In this document: positions 20,851 to 31,749 of the stretch, piece after piece
Position numbering within the stretch: position 1 is the stretch's first letter
Layout: the number at the start of each line of letters is the position of its first letter
Assembly (NCBI GenBank): GCA_021234155.1
Contig: JAJEKV010000046.1
Location: forward strand, 6,203,012 to 6,267,011
DNA length: 64,000 nucleotides
DNA from: Isoetes taiwanensis
Taxonomy: Eukaryota; Streptophyta; Lycopodiopsida; Isoetales; Isoetaceae
Reading direction: 5' to 3'
Translations under genes and position numbers: made by a program
Notes under the pieces: generated by a model
Database searches by the model: none
What the model saw: only the letters and a program-made list of their open reading frames with translations
Told to the model about the DNA's origin: nothing

Positions 20851-23648
20851 TGATAAATAATGGGAATAATATCTAATCCATTGGAGCTTCAAAATCTTGT
20901 CTAGCATCTTGTGATTGTTCCTACATGTTGGAATGACTTAGTGGCTGAATGATTTACTTCATTCTCCTAATGTAAGGTGTAAGAAATAAATGTGAAACAC
21001 TGTTCACGAACTAATGTATGTCAAATACAAGCAGTGTGTATCTTAATACTCATGCTCTTGCCCATCTCAAATATAATCCATGTGCTTCATACAATCAATA
21101 ACATTGTTAAGAAAATATTGGTTAGAAAATAAAAAAACGGTAGTTTCCAGTAGTTTAGCAATTTCCACCTAACCCAAATCAATTAGGCAGAAGGAAATTG
21201 CCAATTAGGGCTCACCTCCCAATTTTGCCCCAAATCAATTTGGAGAACTCTTAGGGAAGGAGGAGCAGCATGGAGAACCCCAGAGATAACGGGTCCATCC
21301 AGGAAACCGGTTAGTAGAGTAGATAGATTGAGTTTCTAGTTAAGAATTGACCGTTGTTTGACTAGATGGATGATTAAATCTTATACTGATTCTCAATTTA
21401 AAGTTAAGAATGGATTTATTTATTTGTTATTTATTTATTTATTTATTTATTTTGAAGGCAAGATATTTTAATTATATCGATAACATAAAAATGGTATATG
21501 ACCTTATTTAAGGCTCCACAATAGGCCAAATAGGAAATATAAAGGTGCATGGTCGCCAGATAGGCAGAATTAATTCCATAATAAGGAGCAGCTATCAAGC
21601 TAAGAAACCACCATATAATAATGCCTCTGTACTCTGGTCAAAGCATCTTCAACCTCTTCCCTATCATTGCAGGTAGAGATGAGCCTCTCCTCTCGTCTCA
21701 TCCAGTATTAAAAGGGCATGGCCCTCTTCCATCCATGCAGGTACTATGGGAAGTCCGCTGTATTAGTCCGCTGCATTAGTCCGCTGTACTATGGGAGCCC
21801 CACTAGAAAAAAATGCATTCAGACCTTCAAGCACACTCCCGAAATATATCCTGAAAGCATTTACTATTTAGCTAGGAGACTCTGAGCTAGAAGTGCGTTG
21901 TTCGAATTCTACTCTCCTCTTCCATAGTACTATAGGACATGTAAACCCTATCCACCATCATTATGTTCCTGCTACATTGAAGCCCGTAGGATTTCAAGCA
22001 GAATAGACCTATGCATACTAAGGAAAACTACTTTCCATCTTCCCATAAGCAAGGTACTATAAGTGGTTCTTCAAAGGTGCATCTCAGACCCAAAGTGCCC
22101 ACCATTCCACTCCTACAACCACCTCATTTGCTTCTTTGCAACAGAAGTACTACAGACTATGGCCTTATTTCCATATATAAAACAAAAAGAAAATAATCAC
22201 ATTTCCGGCAATCATACGTACTATAGGAGAGTGCCTTTTGCATTCCTGGAGGACATTACATTAAGTTGACACCTAACAAAAAATTGCAGCCCTCAAGAAG
22301 TCATGACAACCCCACAACAAATCAAACAAGAGCTATGGTAAAATGGTTCACAAGATCACATATCTCCCATCTTCTAATCACGCTCTTCTCTGCATTGTCT
22401 GGACAATCACACCTTCCCCTCTAGCAGGGATAGAGGAGGGGATAAAAAAGCCTACAAACAGCTTTAAGGCAAGCAACACTAAATTTCTGAGTGTCATTTT
22501 ACCTAACTGCTTCAGAAAATGACCAAGAAACCCTACGATAATGAGTGCAGTCTTTAGCACAGTCAGTGCGGTCTTCATATTGCATTGAGAGCAATTTTAA
22601 GCCACATCCAAAGAATAATACAGATGAAATTTTCAGATCTAAAAACCAAGCCTGAAAGCAGTCTATGTGCCCTAGCATCAGTACTAAAATGGGACCCAAT
22701 AGGCCTTGAGCTTAGAGCTCTCAATGACCAAGGAACTCTGGAACACAAGCTGCCAGTCTACCTCTGTTTCTGCCACCCCTACTATTCTCAAGTCCAGGTT
22801 TCTTTCAATCCTGGCTCTACATTCTAGTATGATGTTGGAATTCCTGGTCCTGCAAGGGTCTAGACATGTCTGCACACCTACCTCAACAACAGAATGCATG
22901 TCATGTAACCATACATCTGTCTCCCCTAACTCGTCAAGTTTCCCTACAGATCTTTACCACCAGAGCCCATAACAGAATCAACAATTAACTGTAAAAGTTG
23001 TGTCCATTGCAAGATGGACATAGTCATGGAGGTATCATTCATACATCACTTGGAATGAATAGACTGTTCCTTCCTAGTTACAAAGCATAGGTGGTAAATG
23101 TTGAACCTGTAGATGCAAAGAATGCGTGAGATCTTGGGGTGCGATATGTGGTTCCTTTAGTGCCTCTCTCTCTCTCTCTCTCACTTGGTTCTCTTTCTCA
23201 GTTTGTAAAGATTGTGCTGGTTGAAACTCCTCCTCGTGAACATGTAGCTGTGCTGAAGATTCTAGCTAGGAATCTTGTTGGGCCTTCCTTCAGCTTGGCA
23301 TGTGTGCCTGAATGTGCTCTTGCAAAGACTCCTCTTGTTGGGAATGAAGTTGTGCTGGAGACTGTAGTAGAAGATGCTTCAGTAAGGACTTCTCCTCAAG
23401 CAAGGAAGTTGTATTAGAGCCCTACTGGAGAGTCATAAGACAAAGTCTCGTGAGAGTCTTCTAAAGGCATTCTCTCCTCAATCAAAAAGTTCCTTTGCGG
23501 ACCGAAGAGGTAAGGTGGTATAGTTGTGTGAAATAGCTTTTCCTAATCGTCCATGAAAGGCCGTTGTGCCAAAAAGAGAGGCGATAGTTTTATGGACACT
23601 AGTTTGTTTTTGCTCTAAAGCTCCACTGGAAGGGGTACCACATGTGCA
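20851..23648. other. No recognisable gene; small repeats
   Basis: I see no supportable gene. Noted are a (TTTA)n run at about 21414-21453, three tandem TAGTCCGCTG units near 21755-21790, and a CT run at 23164-23182 at the start of an unidentified open frame (23139-23417). A 71-residue minus ORF at 22684-22899 looks protein-like, but I cannot assign it. Confidence 0.45.
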
Positions 23649-24066
23649 GGGTGAAAATAAAGTTACTGTGGTTTTGATAATACCTTCGCAGGGTATCTCT
23701 TCCGGCAGAATCACAGCAAAAAGTGGAATCACTCAACCAAACTGCACAGTAATCCAGTTACTGTGCATTTTGAGGGCAGTTTTCTGCCCTTTTAGAAGTG
23801 GTTGAATCCAGAGGCACTGGAGGAGATTTTTGGTTCGCATGGACCAACTCCTTTAATCCCTCTCATTCCGACCTTGATGGAAGTCACTTGAACCGATTTG
23901 GAGCTGGATCGGCCGAGAAATCCATGCTTCAAAATCTGAGCAAGAAACTGGCTAAGGTTGGGTGCAATCTACGTGACTACGCAGTTACTGCGTAATTTTA
24001 GTGATTCCGCCACGAGGGATACCCTGCAAAGATATCATCAAAACCAAGGTAACTCTATTTTCACCC
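23649..24066. mobile_element. MITE with about 66-bp terminal inverted repeats
   Basis: The left arm starts GGGTGAAAATAAAGTTACTG and the right arm ends with its near-complement (CAGTTACC-type sequence replaced by CCAAGGTAACTCTATTTTCACCC in part). Arms 23649-23717 and 24003-24066 pair with few mismatches and enclose about 285 bp of non-coding DNA that itself contains smaller TACTG hairpins. Flanks CATGTGCA and ATCTGTGTA give no exact target duplication, so the superfamily is undecided. Confidence 0.75.
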
Positions 24067-25496
24067 ATCTGTGTATGTCATTTTTTCTATTTCCTTGCCA
24101 CCTTTTGCCATAGTGCAACACAATATAAATTTTGTACGAGCTTGTTTTTATATGGGTGGCTTGTAATGCAAAATGGAGACCCCAAATTTGAAACAAAATG
24201 CTCACATTGCATTTCGCGCCCCTCTAAAAATCTGATGCTTCAAGGGTGACCAATTCAGACCCTAGAGATAGAGTGTTGCAAGGGCCAAAGCTAGAGGCAG
24301 GGCACTAGGGAGGAGGCGCTAGTGAAAATTATTCACTTGGGGCAAGGGAACTACGCGAAAAGAAAGGCCCAAATTCTTTACTTAAATGTGTTGTTAAATC
24401 GGGAGTGACCAATTTCATGTTAAATTGGGGGAGCCAATTTGAGCACCGCAGGCAACACTTACATACCTTACATTCTACCAATACCATTTATGCTCCAGTA
24501 TCAACGGTCCATATGTTGCTTACAGAACGCAGATCCTCACCATTTTATGCTCCCCTTACAATCAACCAGTAGTGATGCTCCATATAACATTCCATGTTTC
24601 CTGTCATTTTTTGCACATTTCCATTTACACGTTCAGCCCTAGGCCCTCTCGTTAATGATGCACAACGCCCCTAGGAACAATTATTTAGCATTTATGTACG
24701 GCCATTTAGCATTATCACACACATACCTACTAAAAAAGTACGGCATCTCATCTGATATATGATGCAAACGCTGAAAGCGTGACATACTGGCCTTAAGCAT
24801 GTGTAATCCAAGACAGCCCACTTTTTCTCTTCATAGATTTTAGAGGTAATGCAGCAGATGGACCTACGAGAAGGGCTTTTAATTCCCTGTAAACCACCTG
24901 CCTCCTACTTGGGATTCTCCCACCGAACTAGAATTCTTATTCAATGCCCTGAGCATATTTCAATTTCATGTTTGACGAAGTATACATAGCATACATAAGC
25001 AAAATTCCAATGGATCTGCAGAGGCTCACAAATCGATCAAGAACCCCTTATCTGTATTTCTCAACATAGCATTAACACTTGGTTCTGCTATTCTGGCTTC
25101 TAGTTTTTAGGACACCAAGTACAACAGTGATAGATAAAAAGTCAATAAGAATTTTACAAAACCTGGAAGCAACCGTGTCAATAGATCGTACTTCTCCTAT
25201 GAAAAGTACGGCATGGCCTGTGGCACTGGGTGCCCCATCCATAACGTCTTTGCTGCAATAGCATGCAGTTTTTAGTTTTAGACAGCCTAAAAACAACCAA
25301 GTGCGCATGGATTAATAGAGGAAACAGATGCTTACCTTCGCAGACACAGCAACATCATGCCATAATGCTGAGGGCAGGTTTACTACGATAAAAGAAGATC
25401 TGCTACACAATGTAAAACACAGAACATCATTAGATAGACTATCAGGAAACATGGAATAGCCATCAGATACTTACTCACTCACCATATAAGAGATCA
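24067..25496. other. No recognisable gene
   Basis: AT-rich, no coding signal or repeat I can support. It lies downstream of the PPR gene and may contain its 3' flank. Confidence 0.5.
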
Positions 25497-25586
25497 AAAA
25501 GTGCTGAATAATGTTCTGTTTGTGACACATTCGGGCAGCACTAGCTACATCCATAGCTGCCATCCAAAAAATAAGGGTCAAATGGC

Positions 25587-27239
25587 CTATTCCATCAGAA
25601 AAGGCATGTCTGGGTGTAATTTCAGAATATATTCTGCAATACGATCACTGCGATCTGCATCGGAACATCTCCGACAGCATGCCAGCATCGTCATCCACGA
25701 GATAAGGTTACCTTCAAGTACAGTGGTATTTTTAATAAGATCTTCCACTTCATCCAGCCTTCCAGACTGTCCAAGAAGACCTATTATGCAATGATAATGG
25801 TCTGTCTCTAAAGTAAAGCCATAAGTTCCACTAGCAGAAATCAAATAATGACAGCCCTCATCAACCAAGCATCCACAACTGCAAGCTGATAAAATGCTGA
25901 CAAGAGTCGTTTTGTCTGGAACTACTTCTTTTATCAACATCCTCTGGAATAATTCAATGACCCAATGGCTGTAACCATTTGCTGAATATGCTGCAAGCAC
26001 AATATTCCAAGAAATTATATCTGGAGTATGCAGCTTATCAAATAATGCCTGTGCTTCTTTCAGATTTCCACATTTCCCATACATATTCATAAGTGCATTC
26101 GCAACAGCAATGTCAGAATCATAACCAAACTTAGAGACATGATCATGCAATGATTTTCCTTCATCAAAGGCTGCTAAATCAGCACAGGCATCTAAGATGA
26201 CTATATAGGTAACCTTGTTTGGCATAATACCTTCAATTTGCATTTGCTTAAATGCTTCAATGGCCTTTCTCCCATAACCATGGCGAGCATACGCAGCAAT
26301 AATGGCAGTCCATGACACAACATCATGTCGTGGCATATTATCAAAAACAGCTTTCACATAATCTATACCTGTATACTGCGCACTTCCTACAAGAAATACT
26401 GTCCAAGAAATGATATCATGGTTCGGCATACGTTGAAAGATAGCATGAGCGCATTCTACATTTCCACATTCATAATACATCTTCATTGCAGCATTTCCCA
26501 GAGCAACATCAAAATGCAATCCCCCGCAAACTACATGGCTATGCACAAGCTTACCCCTAACTTGATTGATTAAAATAGCACAGGCATCAAGCATGCTGGC
26601 ATAAGTGAACTTATCTGGCAATACACCTGACTGTTCCATCCAGCTAGCAAGTTGGATGCACTCATTACTCTGTTCATTCTGAGTATATGCAGCAAGCATG
26701 GCATTCCAAGACACAATATCTCGTTCCGGCATCTTGTCAAACATTAATCTTGCTTCTTCCAAATCCCCATGTTGAGCATAAGTAGTAAGCATAGCATTCC
26801 AAGTGACCTTGTCACGCTTAGGCATCCTATCAAACAAAGTTTTTGCAACTTCCAGCTCATTGCACCGACCACATGCAGCAATTATTATATTCCACGAATA
26901 TATGTTAGGCTGGCTCATTGTCGAAAACAGGTTGAATGCCTCTTGCAAAAACCAACATTTACCATACATTTCCATCAAAAGATTACGAAGAAATCTATTT
27001 CCAACATGTTTAAATTTTATGGCGTTACTGTGAATATACTTGCCCTTCCAAATATTCCTACCATCTGTGCACTTCCGAATAAAAGAGGCATAGCTATCCA
27101 ACTCACTCTTATTTATTCTAGGTACATTTTTTTTGTCGGGAGGCTTCAACGCCTTACCTTCAAGTATAATTGGTCGAGTACAGAGACTAGGATTACTGGA
27201 GCTAGTAACATGCGTGACAACTTCAATTGCGGCGGCCAT
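25587..27239 (-). CDS. PLS-class pentatricopeptide repeat protein
   Basis: An uninterrupted 550-codon, intronless ORF starts at an ATG at 27239. After a 45-residue leader that could target an organelle it contains about 13 PPR units in P, L and S variants. Examples are KVTWNAMLTTYAQHGDLEEA, IVSWNAMLAAYTQ and NALMNMYGKCGNLKEAQALF, each ending in (M)P..D-type turns. An E-like unit NLISWMTMLACCRR follows at the C terminus. PPR proteins bind organelle RNA one base per repeat, and PLS members usually guide C-to-U or U-to-C editing. The ORF stops at LKLHPDMPFLME, in the middle of the E region. The sequence after the stop in another frame (LTLIFWMAAMDVASAAR) still resembles E-domain sequence, so the normal E+/DYW tail was probably lost by frameshift. 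It may be a truncated working gene or a young pseudogene. Confidence 0.88.
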   Translation of the reverse strand: MAAAIEVVTHVTSSSNPSLCTRPIILEGKALKPPDKKNVPRINKSELDSYASFIRKCTDGRNIWKGKYIHSNAIKFKHVGNRFLRNLLMEMYGKCWFLQEAFNLFSTMSQPNIYSWNIIIAACGRCNELEVAKTLFDRMPKRDKVTWNAMLTTYAQHGDLEEARLMFDKMPERDIVSWNAMLAAYTQNEQSNECIQLASWMEQSGVLPDKFTYASMLDACAILINQVRGKLVHSHVVCGGLHFDVALGNAAMKMYYECGNVECAHAIFQRMPNHDIISWTVFLVGSAQYTGIDYVKAVFDNMPRHDVVSWTAIIAAYARHGYGRKAIEAFKQMQIEGIMPNKVTYIVILDACADLAAFDEGKSLHDHVSKFGYDSDIAVANALMNMYGKCGNLKEAQALFDKLHTPDIISWNIVLAAYSANGYSHWVIELFQRMLIKEVVPDKTTLVSILSACSCGCLVDEGCHYLISASGTYGFTLETDHYHCIIGLLGQSGRLDEVEDLIKNTTVLEGNLISWMTMLACCRRCSDADRSDRIAEYILKLHPDMPFLME

Positions 27240-27903
27240 AGCCAGGTTTACATGCCTCCAATGAAAACATCTCCGTCTTGATCAAATGATGACCCCTACG
27301 ACGTCTTTGCCTAATCTCGTGGACGAATATGCCTAGGAATATGCTTTTCCTTGATTTTCGAATTAATGGCAAAGCTATGATGGGATTATTGTGCCGAACT
27401 CGAAGCGAATTCCTCTATAGACTTGTGGAGTAGTGGTTTATGTCAGAAACACTTTGCAACATTGGCTTTCATCGAAATCAAACGCTAACATAATCAACAT
27501 TGTGGTTGAACGAACACGCCACATGGATATGCTGATCTACGACGCAAGTTTAGGCGAACAGGCCACATGGATATGCCGATTTACAATGCCCAAGGGATGA
27601 ATATGGAACAACTCCTTCATTTTCCTACCATGCATGATCGTGAATTACAAAAAGGGTGATGATATGGGAGACTTGAATGCTCAGACACATAAGATAAATA
27701 TGATCATGGGCAACCAATTACTGCAATTGGTTCATGTTATAACTTGATCATTCTGAATGGGCTCTCAAAATCTAGAGGAGGCCAAGGTTGTCTTGTAATA
27801 ACCGGCTACGTGCATCCATGGCCCCGCTTGCCTATGCACTCATTGAACAATCAATAGTACTAATATCCTGGCAGATCTTTTATCCTTCAACCAACATCCT
27901 CCT
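27240..27903. other. Upstream flank of the PPR gene; short tandem duplication
   Basis: No gene. A roughly 40-bp unit containing GCCACATGGATATGC occurs twice, at about 27510-27545 and 27553-27590. No clear core promoter is recognisable for the PPR gene. Confidence 0.45.
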
Positions 27904-28450
27904 ATGTTTTTATAAGAATAGAATAGAACAGAATAGAATGTATTTTTATTGTCCATGGAGACCAATTGGCCTATGAGACCCAAACAAAGAGAACAGCAAA
28001 CATATTACTGTCAAGATTTAAAAAAAAAACCATCTCGAAGGGTTTTCGAGGGAAAAACCTTAGCAGTAAGTATGTTGGTAGATTATACAATCGTATAGTA
28101 CAATTCAGCACCGGAGGACAGAAATGGGTCTGTGTATCCATAACCTCCCGAAGGTATGATCCCAACAAGCCCACGGAGTCCGTGTTCAATAACACATGCA
28201 GCGGCTGGTCAGGCATAACTAACTAAATATACTGTGCCCAGATATGATCGAATGTTGGGCAGGTACGGAGGGTGTGGCATTTATCCTCAATGCCGCCCTG
28301 TTGACAACACTGACAGATCCTATCCTCTCGTGCCTCCCGAGTCCATCGACATGTCTCAATGATGCAGAGGCGATGTGCACCCGTGCGAATGGAAGCTATT
28401 AGTATGAGCTTCTTGATGGGCAAATGGGTGCGCAAATAATATTATGGACC
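27904..28450 (-). pseudogene. 5'-truncated LINE, 3' end with (ATTCT)n tail
   Basis: The minus strand encodes the LINE C-terminal knuckle: IASIRTGAHRLCIIETCRW, then CQCCQQGGIEDKCHTLRTC near 28330-28260. This is followed by a 3' UTR ending at the imperfect pentamer tail 27904-27940. The last 170 bp match 51561-51730 closely (AAGGTTTTTCCC, TTGGTCTCC..GGAC). The reading frame upstream of 28435 is broken. Confidence 0.8.
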
Positions 28451-28719
28451 TCGTATGAGCCTGGGATTGACTTGCTACCGATAGTGTGCCATCTTGACAT
28501 ACGTCAGAGCTTGCTAAGGAAGCAAGCATCAAGATATTACATGCATCGTGGTCCTTCTCTATCCATACCTGCATGTATCTCTGTGCCTGTACATTCCATC
28601 ATGAGAACCACTGAGCTTGTTTGTCCTTCCAGCAAGCTTTGAGGCATTGCGGACCCATTGCTACAGCCAAAGCAAGATTGAGCAACCGGGCATCACAAGG
28701 CCCCCAAAAATCAACTGCT

Positions 28720-28985
28720 ATATTTAACCAATACTAGATCATCCCAAAACCATGGTGTACATGGTTTTTTATGCATGAATTTATTTGATAGAAAAGAACC
28801 ACCCTCCATAGTGGTTTGTCAAAAGTGATAGTGGTTTATGATACCATTATCAATAGTGGTTATGAATGTTATATGGTTTATGAAAGCTTATGTGGTTTAT
28901 GAGATAGTTTTGTGCAGAGAACGATGGTTCATTACTGATGGTTTGAAAACCATCCAAAAACTCACGTGGTTTTGGAGGCTAATTT
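28720..28985. repeat. Degenerate GTGGTTTAT periodic tract
   Basis: Motifs of the form (T)GTGGTTTATGA recur every 15-30 bp. Similar AT-rich tracts built on ATAAACCAC occur in the regions 5980-6230 and 43540-44110. No coding content is visible. Confidence 0.5.
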
Positions 28986-29160
28986 TATTATGACCAACAT
29001 TGAAGTGAAATGATTTATTCTTGGGAGCTTTGGACACTAACTTGCCACATTATCTGAGTGCCTCGATCTTTTCATTGAGTACATGTGTTGAGATGACACC
29101 TGTCAAACAAAAATCCCATCACTCAAAACACTATAAGCACTGTTTTAAGCAAATAAGAAC

Positions 29161-29407
29161 TTAACTTGCTTGCTTGAAGTCTTTCATCTTTATCAAGCAT
29201 TTTGCTGCCATCTCAAATTTTCCCAATGAAATATAGATCTTAACAAACTTTATTCAGATGGAAGACTGCATCCTTGGGATCTACACCAAGTTTACGCTCA
29301 CCAATCTGTTGACCAAATGCCGCTTTGCACCAACGTTTATGATACATATCATCACCTGCTCGCTCAAAGCACAACATGGCCATATCATACTGGCGATCAT
29401 TGAACAG
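29161..29407 (-). pseudogene. TPR/UvrD-like helicase (TRANK1-like) exon fragment
   Basis: After acceptor TTTTTATAG at 29408 the minus strand reads LFNDRQYDMAMLCFERAGDD, KRWCKAAFGQQIGERKLG and then, after a one-base shift, IYISLGKFEMAAKCLIKMKD before a stop. The pattern of LFN..(Y/F)..A..CFE(R/K)AGD..., then ...LGKFE.AA.CL.K..D(F/Y) is that of the C-terminal TPR array in large plant UvrD/TRANK1-like helicases. Only one frame-shifted exon is visible, so it is a gene fragment. The family name rests on recall of the motif, with moderate certainty. Confidence 0.6.
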
Positions 29408-30097
29408 CTATAAAAACACCCATAACAAACATTAGTGAAGAGGACCCCATATTTTAATTCTCGGCTTGGAGTGGCAATAGGAATTGAATTGAACTGGTTT
29501 GGAGTGGCAATAGGGAAGGGAGTTCATCATCTCTGTCTTTGCGTGCATCATGAAGTGAAAGTTTACTCAGGTTTGAAAGAAATCCAACAACAATATACTT
29601 GTATATTGTCTGAAATAAAGAAGTACAGTCTTTTGCACTGAGTGAACAAATTCAAGTGCCAGTCAATTCAATCCGGCAGTTTGAGAAAAATTCATGCGCC
29701 CAAAATAGTGGATGAAAAGCCCCATTTCATCTCGATTCTCGGCATTTCAATAGATGTCAATTTTCTGCATTTGTGATTTTCTGCATTTGTCATTTGCATA
29801 TTTTCTTCATTTCAAAAAAAGAAGGGCATTTTCGCACAAATGTAAGGGCATTTCTACAATTTTCCCTAGAAAATATTAGGTACAAATAATCTCGAGTATG
29901 CTATGCCTTTATTTGGTTTTGTGAAATGTGGAAATGCTCACAAAATGATATTATATTTTATATATTAGGGTGGATCCGTGGATATAATTTGGGTGAAAAC
30001 CCTAATACGGCAAAACGAGAGCAGTTTCTTATTTTTGTACGCCGCCTGAGTCCGACATGCTCTCCGTCCACTTGTTGGTGAGTTGCAGAACTTCTCC

Positions 30098-30102
30098 TTC
30101 AT
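30098..30102. repeat. Target-site duplication TTCAT (left)
   Basis: TTCAT directly precedes the 5' LTR and is repeated at 41242-41246 directly after the 3' LTR. A 5-bp duplication is standard for gypsy integrases. Confidence 0.9.
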
Positions 30103-30115
30103 TGTGACGTTCCAG

Positions 30116-30186
30116 AGGAATATACGCTATGAATACGTATATTCCTGGACCCGTCACTATACAAGTCTACCTATGTAGACTTGTAT
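30116..30186 (+). other. Paired hairpins at LTR start (L2 copy)
   Basis: Stem 1 is AGGAATATACG/CGTATATTCCT (30116-30126 and 30136-30146), 11 bp and perfect. Stem 2 is ATACAAGTCTAC/GTAGACTTGTAT (30159-30170 and 30175-30186), 12 bp and perfect. In the 3' LTR stem 1 is kept but stem 2 has decayed on one side. Confidence 0.88.
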
Positions 30187-30338
30187 ACTTAGGAATGTGG
30201 CAAGGGGTGCACATCTAAGTTAATTCCTTAACTTAGATAACCTTAGGATAAGGCCCTTTCCACGTGGCCTTAACCTATTGGGCACCCGCCACACTTACCC
30301 CCTATTGGAGCCATGTGGCATAACATGTGAACCCTAAC

Positions 30339-30359
30339 ATATAAAGGCCTAAACCCTAA
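30339..30359 (+). promoter_or_regulatory. Likely LTR promoter: TATA box and telo-box
   Basis: ATATAAAG is followed 4 nt later by AAACCCTAA. The same pair is kept in the 3' LTR near 39852-39875. The promoter role is inferred from position in the LTR and motif order. Confidence 0.6.
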
Positions 30360-31733
30360 CCCTAGGCCTCTTTTTCTCGCTCCAGCAGCCTGAACCTTCT
30401 TGGCCAAACTCCGCTTTGAGAACCGTCCTTGCGGGCACAAAGATAGCATGGCAGCCCCGTGGCGTGAGCGCATCGCCAGGAGGGGAGCTACCTCGAACAC
30501 TTCAAGACCATGGAGACGCCAAGATTGGGAGGGAGTGCTTTTGGAGCAGGTATGTAGAGTAGTAGTCATAGTTCATCCGGGAATTAGCATTCCAGATGAG
30601 TTAGTATCTTGTATCTAGGGTAGAGCCATCCTAGAACCCTCATTCATCATCTTGAACCCTAATCAAGGAACTCTAACCGTAAGTTAGATATAGATGATTA
30701 GGTTAAGATGTTCTTATGATTATTCTCATGATATGATGATTATGTGATGATGGTTGATCATGTTTGCTCCTCTTGTATTGGGAAGGGGGTAGAGACCTAG
30801 AGCCATATGTAGTATGCTCCTAGATTAGATCCCTTTAGTTCCTATTAGTTGCGGCACAGGCATAGTAGCCCACCGTGCTATAGAGGCTATGATGTGACTC
30901 AAAGACTACACAACGGGGCTAGAGGCACGCGGAGGGAGGATCCCCTGCCGAAAGGGGGCTACGGGGATCCCATAGTGGGCTAGGCTTATGGTCGGTCACC
31001 GCGTGGGGGCCAGCATGGGTCCTGACACCTCCCCGGGCGATGGTGTCGCCACCTCTCTCAAGAGCTGCAAGTGTCGGCTTGGCTCTTGTTTTGGGGGTTC
31101 ACTGGCAATGAATCGCGGTGTCGCCACGATTCTCTAGCCGCCAGCTGAACCTCTAGACCCCGAAGGGGAGATGCAACCCTTCCTTCGCCTCATCGGACCG
31201 TGGAGATGCAACTTTGAGTAGTCCCGATGGGTGATACCATGGGATTACGTATCCGGAAGGCTAGAGTCACGCCAGAGCTTGATTTAGCCCATCCGCAAAG
31301 TATGCAATGTGAGGGGCGGATGGAGTGGTCAACCCTAGCCATTGTCTTATGCCAGCCCTCATTGTTATGACTCGCCTCTGCTCTATCTTGAGGCCTAGCC
31401 ACCGGCCACCCTCCTTATGAGTCTGAGCCATGGGTAGGAGCTCTTATGTTTTATGGCATAGGATTATCTTCTTTGCAGCTTGTGGATATGTGATGGACTA
31501 CCCTTCGAGGTAGTATGTTGTATTGTTATTGCTAGTTCCGACGTTGTTTATGCTTCCGCCGCGATAGGAGCCCATAGGGGAAGGGCGCCAGCAGACACCT
31601 TCAGGTCCCCCGCCCGCACTAGGATTCTCTCTGAGTGCGGGTTAGACGGAGGGCCCATGCGGTTGATGGACCGGATGGGGATTTCCTCGCCGAAAGTGTA
31701 CGGGCGCCAGATATTTAGCGAGGAGCGCCACAA

Positions 31734-31746
31734 TGGTATCTCGAGC
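31734..31746 (+). other. Primer-binding site (variant)
   Basis: TGGTATCTCGAGC starts one base after the LTR. The related L1 element has TGGTATCAGAGC at the same place, so this is a tRNA-iMet PBS with local changes. Confidence 0.75.
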
Positions 31747-31749
31747 AAT

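Larger units (their letters stand above)
30103..31732 (+). repeat. 5' LTR, gypsy family L2
   Basis: It starts TGTGACGTTCCAG and ends GCGCCACA (the 3' copy has GCGTCACA). Length is 1630 bp. A TATA box ATATAAAG lies at 30339-30346 and is followed by AAACCCTAACCCTAG at 30351, a telo-box-like motif close to the expected transcript start. The interior shares order and short blocks (GAGATGCAACC, GGGGTTCA.., GCTTCCGC) with family L1, so the two families are related. Confidence 0.93.

Noticed and set aside
22684-22899. 71-codon minus ORF as a host exon
   Set aside because: The composition is protein-like, but there are no splice sites or family match I can support.
26769-27281. 170-codon plus-strand ORF
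   Set aside because: It is antisense to the intact PPR gene and has no domain of its own.
30351-30365. AAACCCTAACCCTAG as interstitial telomere repeat
   Set aside because: Only two short units occur, in the same place in both LTRs after a TATA box, so a promoter element fits better.
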